A DNA stretch of 64,000 bases from Thermococcus sp. AM4 (GTDB taxonomy: Archaea > Methanobacteriota_B > Thermococci > Thermococcales > Thermococcaceae), in contig NC_016051.1 of assembly GCF_000151205.2 (NCBI RefSeq), positions 620,001 through 684,000 on the forward strand. Reading direction: 5' to 3'. The notes beneath the pieces are model-generated. The model was not told the DNA's origin. It worked only from the letters and a program-made list of their open reading frames with translations, and made no database searches. The position numbers were made by a program, and so were the translations under genes. Positions 31,149 through 39,200 of this stretch are shown here, in pieces (the stretch's first letter is position 1; each line of letters starts with the position of its first letter).

Positions 31149-32411
31149 TTACGGACCAGAATTGGTCAATGAAGGTTTAGAATCCGTTACTACCTCGTTA
31201 ATGAGGATTTCACGGTGTTTAATCCAGTAGTAAATCACCACGACCGCCATTCCGACCCAGATGCCCAGGGTAACGAGCCACGCGGGGCAGTGGTTCAGCA
31301 GCGGGCCGACGAGCACGAGACCGAGGGGCGTGGCAACCCTCGTGAGGATCCCAAGGGCGGAGAAGACCCTGCCGCGAACCTCGCTAGGAACGGCGCGCTG
31401 AATCTTCGACTGTATCGGAATGTCTATGAAGGCCTCGGTTATCCCCCAGAGAAGGGCCACCGCGCTGAGGAGCAGAAACGCCTCTCTCCTCTCAAGCCCC
31501 GCCAGCGGGGAGATGAGCCAGATGAATACCAGCATGATGATGCCGTTGACGAACATCGCCCTGAAGAGAAAACGCCCGGCCTTCTTCCCGAACTTCACCG
31601 CTATGAGAACGTTTCCCAGCAAGGCCCCACCCATGAAGAAGCTTTCCATGAGGCCGAACTGGACGCTCGTGAACCTGAGCACTTCCCTCATCGCGTAGGG
31701 GAGAAGCACTGCTCCGAAGGGCGCCCCGAAGATTCCCATGAATATCGCGAAGGTCATCAGGGTCTTAAGGTAGCTGTGTCTGAAAATGAAGCGGACGCCC
31801 TCCTTTATGTCGCTCAACACCTGACCGATGCCCTCAATCGGCTTCGCCTTCCATTCGTACCGTATGAGCATCTCAAACAGGCCCGAGCCGAAGAAGCTTA
31901 CCGCGTTTATCAGCATCGCGAGCTTAATCCCGCCGATTCCGTAGATTAAACCGCCAAGGGCCGGCCCAAGGAGGCGCGCTATTATGGTCAGCGAGGCGAC
32001 CGTCGAGTTGGCCTTTTCAAGGAGCTCCTTATCCACCAAATCCGGGAACATGGCCCCGGTTCCAGCGGAGAAGAACGAGCCAAGGATTGCCATGACGACC
32101 TGAACGGCGAGGAGCTGGGAGATGCCGAGGAAGTTGAGGGCTATGACGCCGAAGAGGAGAACTCCCCTGAGCAGATCGAAGCCGACCATGAGCCACTTTC
32201 TGTTGTAGCGGTCGCCGACGACGCCGGCGAAGGGCATGACGATAATTGAGGGAATTATCTCGGCGAGAATGAAGAGCGTCATCATCGAACCGCTGTGGGT
32301 CTGGTCGAGCACGTAGAGTGGCAATGCGACGTCCTGAACCGCCCAGCCGAGCTGGGAGATGAAGCGACCGATGGCGAAGAGCCAGAAGTTCCTGCCGAGG
32401 CCTTCTCCCAT
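31149..32411 (-). CDS. MFS transporter (EntS/macrolide-exporter-like)
   Basis: A 420-residue protein with about 12 TM segments and MFS signatures: loop 2-3 GVVGDRYNRKWLM (about 62-74) and the equivalent PSEVRGRVFSALGI in the second half (about 335). It belongs to the MFS_3 group, which exports siderophores, macrolides or other lipophilic compounds. ATG 32411 follows GGTGATCAGT. An A/T-rich promoter region separates it from the DUF4097 gene 60 bp upstream, so it may be separately regulated. Confidence 0.87.
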   Translation of the reverse strand: MGEGLGRNFWLFAIGRFISQLGWAVQDVALPLYVLDQTHSGSMMTLFILAEIIPSIIVMPFAGVVGDRYNRKWLMVGFDLLRGVLLFGVIALNFLGISQLLAVQVVMAILGSFFSAGTGAMFPDLVDKELLEKANSTVASLTIIARLLGPALGGLIYGIGGIKLAMLINAVSFFGSGLFEMLIRYEWKAKPIEGIGQVLSDIKEGVRFIFRHSYLKTLMTFAIFMGIFGAPFGAVLLPYAMREVLRFTSVQFGLMESFFMGGALLGNVLIAVKFGKKAGRFLFRAMFVNGIIMLVFIWLISPLAGLERREAFLLLSAVALLWGITEAFIDIPIQSKIQRAVPSEVRGRVFSALGILTRVATPLGLVLVGPLLNHCPAWLVTLGIWVGMAVVVIYYWIKHREILINEVVTDSKPSLTNSGP

Positions 32412-32472
32412 ACTGATCACCGTGTTCTTTAATTCTTTAGTTGGCGAATTAAGTGATTAAACAATTAAATGA

Positions 32473-33129
32473 TCAAACCAGCTCAACCCGGACGTCGCCG
32501 TTCACGGTCTTCACCCGGATCAGGAAGTCCCCTGTTCCGATAACGCCGTCGGGAATCCCGACCAGCTCCACGTCGCCGTTGACCCTCTTCGCCTCAACCC
32601 TCGCGTCGCAGAACTCCGTTAGCCGAAGGGTTATGTCGCCGTTGACACAGCTCACCGAGACGTCCCCTTCAAGTCCCTCCATGACCACCGTTATGTCCCC
32701 GTTCACGGTGGAGACCTCCAGCTGACCGGCAACGGGAAGGTGTGCCTCTATCTCGCCGTTCACGCTCTTTATGATTTCTGCCTCGCAGTCCCTCAGCTTT
32801 ATCTCCCCGTTCACCGTGGTTACCTTCGTGAAGCGAACTCCCTCAGCTATGAGCTCCCCGTTGACGTTTTTGGCCTTCACAGGGACCCCCTTTGGAACCT
32901 TGAGCTCCATCTCGACCCAGCCTTCCTCGGCCTTGACGATGCCCACGAATTTGAACCTTCTCTTCGGCTCCTCCCTTATGACGAGCTTCCCTCTCTCGTT
33001 CTCGATTATCACATCCACCTCGCCGTGCTTGACGTAGTTCACCTCAACGTGGTCGTTTTCCCAGCCCTCAATCTCAATCCGGCCGTTGGTGGCCTTCAAA
33101 TCCACTTCCCGGACGTTTTCAAACATCAT
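32473..33129 (-). CDS. DUF4097-type beta-helical protein
   Basis: About 218 residues. Repeats built on VNG (NVNGELIAEG, TVNGEIKL, SVNGEIEA, TVNGDITV, CVNGDITL, RVNGDVEL, TVNGDVRV), one about every 18-20 residues, give a right-handed beta-helix as in DUF4097 proteins. No signal peptide. Bacterial relatives sit in operons with a PadR/ArsR-type regulator and membrane proteins and respond to envelope stress. GGTGAGTTCG precedes two possible ATGs (33129, 33126). It overlaps the preceding paralog by 11 bp. Confidence 0.8.
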   Translation of the reverse strand: MMFENVREVDLKATNGRIEIEGWENDHVEVNYVKHGEVDVIIENERGKLVIREEPKRRFKFVGIVKAEEGWVEMELKVPKGVPVKAKNVNGELIAEGVRFTKVTTVNGEIKLRDCEAEIIKSVNGEIEAHLPVAGQLEVSTVNGDITVVMEGLEGDVSVSCVNGDITLRLTEFCDARVEAKRVNGDVELVGIPDGVIGTGDFLIRVKTVNGDVRVELV

Positions 33130-33774
33130 CGAACTCACCCCAAGTATCAACCACAATGACACCTTTCACGCTTGAGAGCTGAATCCTGTGCTCGCCACTC
33201 CCGAGGAGCCGTCCCGAATTCAGGATGACCCCGTCAGCGTTCCCCGCGACCTCCACAGTCGCATCACAGTCTTCGGGCAGGAACAGTTTGAGGGAACCCA
33301 TGACGACCGAAACGTCGATTGGAGCCTCCAGTTCAAGCACCTTGAGCTCCAGGCTCCCCATGGAGACCGCTATCTCAGTTTTCTCCAGGACGTAAAGGGA
33401 GCCTCTGAGCCTCGCAGGGCCAACCGCGAGATTTCCGACTGAGCAACCTGCGAGCTCTACGGTGGCCTCTCCAATCGCAAGGGAGCCGAAGCTAGCCCCT
33501 TCGGCGTGTAGGGACACTCTTTTCATCCCTCCAGATATTTCCACACCTTTTGGAACCCTCACGACCAGCCGGGCGCGTTCTTTGGCTTTCCTCGGAAGGT
33601 TTCTGAGCTTCCAGCCGGTGGACGTCAAGATGCTGAGCTCTTCGGAGTGCTCCTTCAGGAAAACGCCGACTCCGGCTCGGCTTCAACGTGAACCGTTCCG
33701 TCGGGCGAAGGCAGTACCTCCACATCTGCATCAACGAGTTTCATCCAGACCCTTTCGACGCCGCTGAACTTCAT
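33119..33774 (-). pseudogene. DUF4097-like gene with frameshift near its 5' end
   Basis: The ATG at 33774 opens a 39-codon frame (MKFSGVERVWMKLVDADVEV...) that stops at 33655. The neighbouring frame continues the protein (VGVFLKEHSEELSIL, then a beta-helical body with SLAIGEATVELAG-type repeats) to 33119. Joining them needs a one-base correction between about 33665 and 33685. The downstream part alone has only a poor TTG start (33628). Without the first 40 residues the helix cap is lost. The gene sits between a small ORF and the intact paralog, all overlapping, so it was part of a coupled operon. Confidence 0.6.
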
Positions 33775-33884
33775 AGCCAGCCCCCCACGAGCTCAAAATC
33801 AAAGAGAGGAACCTCCGGGCCACTCCTCCCTTCCAGCCCTTCGCTTTCCTCTGCCGGGGCCTCCGTCCCAGCTCCCTTCTTCAC
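33771..33884 (-). CDS. Possible 37-residue acidic small protein
   Basis: A GTG at 33884 preceded by GAGGT starts a 37-codon frame, MKKGAGTEAPAEESEG and on to VPLFDFELVGGWL. Its TGA overlaps the next ATG (ATGA, 33771-33774). This coupling fits the tightly overlapping operon. Composition: acidic, low-complexity first half, then a hydrophobic C-terminal motif. No family recognised; it could be a degenerate 3' remnant, but the start and overlap look purposeful. Confidence 0.4.
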   Translation of the reverse strand: MKKGAGTEAPAEESEGLEGRSGPEVPLFDFELVGGWL

Positions 33885-33889
33885 TAACC

Positions 33890-35176
33890 TCACCCCACGT
33901 AGTTCATCAGCTCGTCGAGGAGTTCCTTGACGCGCCGGGTTAGCCTTGCCCTGTCAACTCCGAGGCCCTCGATGAGGCCGGCGCTCTGCTCGTCCACTAT
34001 TTCCTTCGCCTTCTTTATCACGAGGCGGTAGGCTTCCTCGCTCTCGATCGTATGGGTCCTTCCGCCTGCCCGGATCTTAACCACCCCGTCCCTGGCCGAG
34101 ATGACAACGTCCTCGATGCGTATCTTGGCCCGCCCCCTGCCAACGGTAACCGAGATATCCCCCGAGCGGAGCGAGACGGCTTCGCCGAGGCTGAGCGTTT
34201 CGTTTCCGCTCCTGTAAACGACCCTGTTTCCGTCTACCTCTATGGAGAACTCCTCCGTCTCTATCTTCAACCGGTCGCCGACCTTGGTGAGCTGGAAGCC
34301 GTTGCGGAGTTCCCTGATTGTGAGCATGCCTTCCGGCTTCCTCGGCTTCCCCTCGCGGATTTTGAAGGGACCGATTTTCACCTCCTCGCCGTGGGGCGTC
34401 TCTATGACCTCGATGAAGGGAACCTTGACGTACTCAAAATCCTCTCCCTCGTAGACCTTGATGATTCCGAGATCCACAACGCTCTCCCCCTTCTTCCTGT
34501 AGAGCCTGTCCGGGTTTATGAGCCGGTTGGCCTCTTTGACGAAGTTTTCGTCCGCTTTCGTTTTCCTTCCAACGCTCAGCTCGCCCCACACAGCTACCGG
34601 GCTCGAGAGGGCTTTCCGTATAACCCCGAGGGGAGTTTCGGCCTCAACCTCAAGTTCCCCATCGATCACCCAGCCAACGCGCTTTCCGCCGACCTTTACG
34701 GGGTAAGCTCTGCCGTTTCCCTTCAGCTTTACCTCGCCGAAGTCAGCCCCCTCGAACTCGTAGGCCTTCTTCTCGACCCTCCACTCAAAGCTCCTCCTCT
34801 CCCCCCGACCGATGAGGAGCCCCGCTATGGCGAGAACGACGGAGTAAGCGAAGGCCCTCCCGGCGAGGGCGTGGAGACTGTAGGGCATGCCGAGCCACTT
34901 GCCCACGTAGAGGAACAGGCTCGTCCAGAGCGAGGCCTTGGCAAGGGCAAAGAGGATCCCGCTGATCGTTACGCCCAGCCATCTGCCAACGCTAAGCAGC
35001 TCAAAGGCGAAGATCAGCGCTATTATCGCGTAAACGAGGTAGCGGTTGTAGTCCTCAAGGCCGAGGCTGTCTCTGAAGAGCCAGATGATCAGAAGAACCG
35101 CCGTAAGCTTCTTGAGGTACTCGGCAACCCTAAAGCGAGGACTCTCATCAACGAACGGGACGTAGCGATAGCTCAT
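33890..35176 (-). CDS. Membrane protein of ArsR/DUF4097 operon
   Basis: A 428-residue protein with about five hydrophobic segments in the first 130 residues (LTAVLLIIWLF, YLVYAIIALIFAFELL, ISGILFALAKASLW, YSVVLAIAGLLIG). A soluble domain of about 290 residues follows, mostly beta strands with GDISVTVGRGRAKI and DVVISARDGVVKIRAG, similar in feel to the DUF4097 proteins downstream. No family firmly recognised. GGAGGTGGAAGA precedes the ATG, which overlaps the regulator stop (ATGA). Probably an envelope-monitoring protein working with the beta-helical partners. Confidence 0.7.
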   Translation of the reverse strand: MSYRYVPFVDESPRFRVAEYLKKLTAVLLIIWLFRDSLGLEDYNRYLVYAIIALIFAFELLSVGRWLGVTISGILFALAKASLWTSLFLYVGKWLGMPYSLHALAGRAFAYSVVLAIAGLLIGRGERRSFEWRVEKKAYEFEGADFGEVKLKGNGRAYPVKVGGKRVGWVIDGELEVEAETPLGVIRKALSSPVAVWGELSVGRKTKADENFVKEANRLINPDRLYRKKGESVVDLGIIKVYEGEDFEYVKVPFIEVIETPHGEEVKIGPFKIREGKPRKPEGMLTIRELRNGFQLTKVGDRLKIETEEFSIEVDGNRVVYRSGNETLSLGEAVSLRSGDISVTVGRGRAKIRIEDVVISARDGVVKIRAGGRTHTIESEEAYRLVIKKAKEIVDEQSAGLIEGLGVDRARLTRRVKELLDELMNYVG

Positions 35177-35583
35177 TCTTCCACCTCCTCCAGAGCGGTT
35201 ATAATCTCAAGCAGGCGCAAAAACAAACGTCCATCGGGCGAGATCTCATACTTGTCGCCTTTCCTCACCATCCTCGTCCTGAGGAGGAGCTTGAGATGGT
35301 GCGAAACTGTCGGGCTTTCGACGCCGAGGGCCTCTTTAATCTCCTTGAAGCCCATCGGCCGTTTGGACAGCATCTTGAGGATCCTAATCCTGTCCGGGTT
35401 TGCCAGAGCTTTTAGGGTCTTTGCTGCCTTCTCCTCGTCGAGTTCCGGAAGCTGGCCGTCGCTCAGCTTCTTCCTGAGCCTCTCCTTTATGGAGAGCATT
35501 ACCTCGTCAACTGGATCAACGCTCTCCTCAAGCAGGGCCAGCTTCCTCCTCAGCTCCTCAAGCTGGGCCTTCAGCTCGTCCAT
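35173..35583 (-). CDS. ArsR-family wHTH regulator
   Basis: A 136-residue regulator. An N-terminal coiled coil (about 1-25) and linker lead to an ArsR-type winged helix (about 50-130): LKALANPDRIRILKML, MGFKEIKEALGV, SPTVSHHLKLLL (recognition helix) and a wing KGDKYEIS. No metal-binding Cys pair is present, so the signal is probably not a metal. It is the first gene of an operon with the membrane and DUF4097 proteins. A perfect inverted repeat near its start site (35609-35626) suggests autoregulation. Confidence 0.88.
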   Translation of the reverse strand: MDELKAQLEELRRKLALLEESVDPVDEVMLSIKERLRKKLSDGQLPELDEEKAAKTLKALANPDRIRILKMLSKRPMGFKEIKEALGVESPTVSHHLKLLLRTRMVRKGDKYEISPDGRLFLRLLEIITALEEVEE

Positions 35584-35608
35584 GCTACCACCAGGTACAG
35601 ACTTTTGT

Positions 35609-35626
35609 AGTACAATTTTCTGTACT
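35609..35626. promoter_or_regulatory. Inverted repeat AGTACA-N6-TGTACT at ArsR promoter
   Basis: Two perfect 6-bp arms separated by 6 bp lie between the TATA box (TATATAAAAG, about 35643-35652, read leftward) and the ATG at 35583, about where transcription should begin. A third half-site GTACA occurs at 35595-35599. The position would block polymerase, as expected for an ArsR-type autorepressor. Confidence 0.6.
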
Positions 35627-35684
35627 TAATTAGCGCGGTAGGTATATAAAAGTTTATCGGTCCGGGAAATGGGAAAGAAAAGGA

Positions 35685-36179
35685 TCAGCCAAGCCGGGTT
35701 TCCAGGGTCTTTATCTCCTCGTCGAGCAGATCCCTGATCTGCCTGAGGAGGTCAAGGTACTCCCTCAATGTTTCCTTGTCTATCTTCCTGTCCCTGCCCA
35801 TCTCCTCGATCTTCTTCTTGAGCCTCTCGTGGTAGCTTATCGCGGTGTAAAGCGAGCGGAGGGCGAGCTCGTTGGACGTTCTGAGGTACTCCCAGCCCTT
35901 GTCGGTGAGTCGGTACTTCACCCGCCTCAGTTTGCCGCGGTATTCCTCCCTCGGTTCGAGGAGGCCCTCCTCAACCATCTTGTTGAGGAGCGTGTAGAGG
36001 TTGCTGTGGCTCGGCTTCCAGATCCCAACGGTGAACTTCTCGAGCTCCTTGAGTATCTCGTAGCCGTGGGTCTCGCCCTTGAGACCAACGATGACGAGGA
36101 TGATGTTCTTCAGCGGGACCGTGAACAGGCCCTTGATGATTCTCCTCTCCACGTCTGTCGTCGGGATCACCCCTAACAT
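35685..36179 (-). CDS. PadR-family transcriptional regulator
   Basis: A 164-residue PadR regulator. The N-terminal wHTH has IVGLKGETHGYEILKELE (about 30-47), PSHSNLYTLLNKMVEEGLLEPRE (about 55-77) and wing VKYRLTDKGWEYL. A C-terminal coiled-coil dimerisation domain runs from about 105 to 164. ATG 36179 is about 20-30 nt after TATA TTTATAAAC (36198-36206), so almost leaderless. It is divergent from the MMPL transporter, which it most likely controls. Confidence 0.88.
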   Translation of the reverse strand: MLGVIPTTDVERRIIKGLFTVPLKNIILVIVGLKGETHGYEILKELEKFTVGIWKPSHSNLYTLLNKMVEEGLLEPREEYRGKLRRVKYRLTDKGWEYLRTSNELALRSLYTAISYHERLKKKIEEMGRDRKIDKETLREYLDLLRQIRDLLDEEIKTLETRLG

Positions 36180-36195
36180 GGAGATGACCAAAAAC

Positions 36196-36247
36196 CTTTA
36201 TAAACTATTCCCCATCATGACATGTCGGAAATAGACATGTTTAAAAA
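36196..36247. promoter_or_regulatory. Divergent PadR/MMPL promoter with paired GACATGT sites
   Basis: Leftward TATA TTTATAAA (about 36198-36205) serves the PadR gene; rightward TATA GTTTAAAAA (about 36239-36247) serves the transporter. Between them GACATGTC (36219-36226) and GACATGTT (36234-36241) are repeated with a 15-bp period, each built on the palindrome ACATGT. One regulator dimer could repress both directions. Confidence 0.6.
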
Positions 36248-36279
36248 CGAAGTGTTAAAGTGCAACATAGGTGGTGGCA

Positions 36280-39200
36280 ATGGCGTGGAACGACTGGATA
36301 GTTAAACACGCAAAGCTCATCGTCGCGGCATGGATAGTTATCATAATCCTCGCGACGCCGCTGGCGATGAAGCTGAGCAGCGTTACCAACTACAGCATGA
36401 GCCAGTTCATGCCCAAGCACGTTGAAAGCGTTGAAGTGCAGAACAACATGAGCAAGTACTTCCCGAGCTTCGCCCAGAACGACAACATGACATACATCAT
36501 CATAACGGGCATCAACGTGAACAGTCCCGAGGCAAAGGCCGCCTACGAGCGCTTCAAGGTTGAGGCGAGGCAATACGGGAGCAACTTCACCTCATACTAC
36601 GACGCTATAGAGCTCCTCCACAACCAGTCCTACGCGATCGCCCTGAACCTAACGAAAACGACCGCCAACCTGACGGGCGTTCTCTACACCTCCGCCCTCA
36701 ACGCGAGCAACGCCTACGGAATGACCCTGAACCAGATCAAAAACCTCAGCGAGCAGGTTAAGACCCTCAACGCAACGATTCCCCAGCTCGCGCAGGCTTA
36801 TCTGGCGCTCAAAGCCAACCTGACCGAGCTTTACAACCGGAGCGTCACGCTCAGAAACGCGCTCAACCAGACGGATTTGGCCTACGTCGAGCTTCACAGG
36901 AACCTAACCCGGGCGAGCGAACAGCTGAAGGTCCTGAACTCGACCATAGCGAGCCTTAACGTCGGCCTCTACAACCTGAGCGATGCCTACGCCAAGACAT
37001 ACCTCGGCGTTCTCGGAACCTACGGGGCGCTCGTCCAGGCAGGGGCTTACGAAAGGGGCCTCGACAACGTGACGGCAGGAGCGATAGCGGCCAGGCTTGG
37101 CGTTCCGGTTGAGTTCGTATACGCGGTATACAACGCGACTTACCCTGCTTACTCCGCCTACGGGGCAACGGCCATAACCGACGCTTTCCTGGCCAACGTT
37201 ACGAAGTTTATGGTTCTGAATCAGATAAGCGACCCGATGGAGAAGAACCTCGCGGAGGCTTACTCTGTTGCGTTCTACCGGGGAGTTCTGGCCTTTGACG
37301 GACAGGCAGGCAATAACTACGCCCTCATTGGGCTCGGCGAGAACGCGGTCAGGCCCGTTGAGGAGATAGCGAGCAACGCGCTCGGGAACCTGCCGGCGGT
37401 CATCGAGATGGCCGGCGGGAACTACACGGTTCCGGGCTTCGGTGAGGTTCCGGCCCAAACCCTCGCCTACATCGTCAACGTCTCGATAGGCCTCGGAAGG
37501 GAGCCGGGCGCTTTAGCGGTTGAGAACGCCACCATAGAGGTCGCGAAGGCAATCCTGACCGGCAGTCCTCTCCTTCAGATGCCCAACGCCGACGAGATAC
37601 TGAGGACGCTCCTCGTCTACGGCCCGACCAAGGAGCTCGAAACAAATCTCCTCACGAACGCCCTGAAGGAGAAGCTTCCGGCCGAACAGAGACCGTTAGC
37701 GGAGCCCATCGTGAAGACAGTCCTTACCTTCGATTCCAACGCCACCGGCGTTCTGGCGAAGAACCCCGCTTTACTGAAGAAGGCAACGGTTTCACTGCTC
37801 GTTGAGTTCATGAAGGAGAAAGGCGTTGAGCTTCCGGAGAGCGTCATAGACGAGGTCTACGACTCCAACGGAAACGTTGCGCCGATAGCGAAAGGGCTGC
37901 TCATCCAGAAGACCGCCGAAAAGCTGGGGGACGAGAAGATAGCCGAGGCAATCGTGAACGTCGTGCTCAAGAACCCTGAGGGACTCGCGAAGGGGGCCGG
38001 CGTGAAAGAGGCCGTTGAGGAGATCATCGCGGGGATGGCAGGAAACGCGCCGGTCGACCTTAAGAGGGTTGTTGATGAGATCTACGCAGGAAAGAGCCCG
38101 GACGAGATAGCCTACGAGCTCTTTGGGGAGGGGGTTAACGAGAAGCTCGCCAACGTGACGGCCCCGGAGGACGTCAAAGAGGCCCTGAAGGAGATAATGC
38201 TCACCGTTGCCAGGGACTATCCGATGAGCGATTCCCAGATCGAAGCCCTCGTCAAGGAGAAGACTGTGAAGCTCGTCGAGAAGTTCGTGAAGGAGATAAA
38301 CCTCGGGGTCGAGCTCAACATAAACGCCACCAGGCTCGTTGATATAGCCTTCCGGTTCAGGGACGACCCGAGCAAGATAACAAGGGAGGACGTCAAGCCG
38401 ATAGAGGAGGAGATATACCCATCGCTGTACGAGATAGCCAAGAGCTACATTGGCATGCTCAAGAGCCCGGACAACACGACGATGCTCATAACGATGATGC
38501 CCAAGAGGATCAACGCAACCGACCTCGAGAAGAGGACGAAGTTCCAGTACGACAACACCCTCAAGGCCAAGGAAGTTCTCCTCAAGGAGATGAGGAAGCA
38601 CTTCCTCAACGCCAAAGCCTACATCAGCGGAACGCCCGTTCAGACCTACGAGATGATCCACTACGGCAAGGAGGACAACGCAAAGACCACCAAGTTCAGC
38701 TTCATCGGAGCCCTGATAGTGCTCCTCATAATCCTTGGAGTTGCCCTCCTGGCGACGCTCCTGCCCTTCACCGGTGTCGCGACGGCAACGCTAACAGCTC
38801 TCGGAATCCTCTACCTCCTCGCCAAGGGAGACGTGCTAAACATTGGAAGCTGGGCCCAGATGATAACGGTGACGACTGCCCTGGGTCTCGGAATAGACTA
38901 CTCGACCTACTACCTCTACCGCTTCAAGGAGTACCTGGCCGAAGGCTACGAGCACACCAAGGCGGCGAGTGAGGCTTTGAAGAGGGCGAAGGACGCGGTT
39001 TTGGCGAGCGCCTCGACCGACATCATAGCCTTCGCCAGCTTCATCTTAGCGTGGGAGTTCCCGATCTTCAAGCAGATGGGCATGGTGGCGCCGATAGCGG
39101 TCATAGTTGTGCTCGTCGCGAGCCTGACGTTCATTCCGGCAATCACAGTGCTCATCGGCGACAAGCCGATATTCTGGTGGCCGAGGCACATAAGGCACGT

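Noticed and set aside
34052-35629. 525-codon plus-strand frame opposite the membrane protein and ArsR genes
   Set aside because: It spans two well-supported leftward genes, is Pro/Arg/Ser-rich without motif, and has no start signals.
37792-38661. 289-codon antisense frame inside the MMPL gene
   Set aside because: Shadow of the rightward coding sequence; no independent signals.
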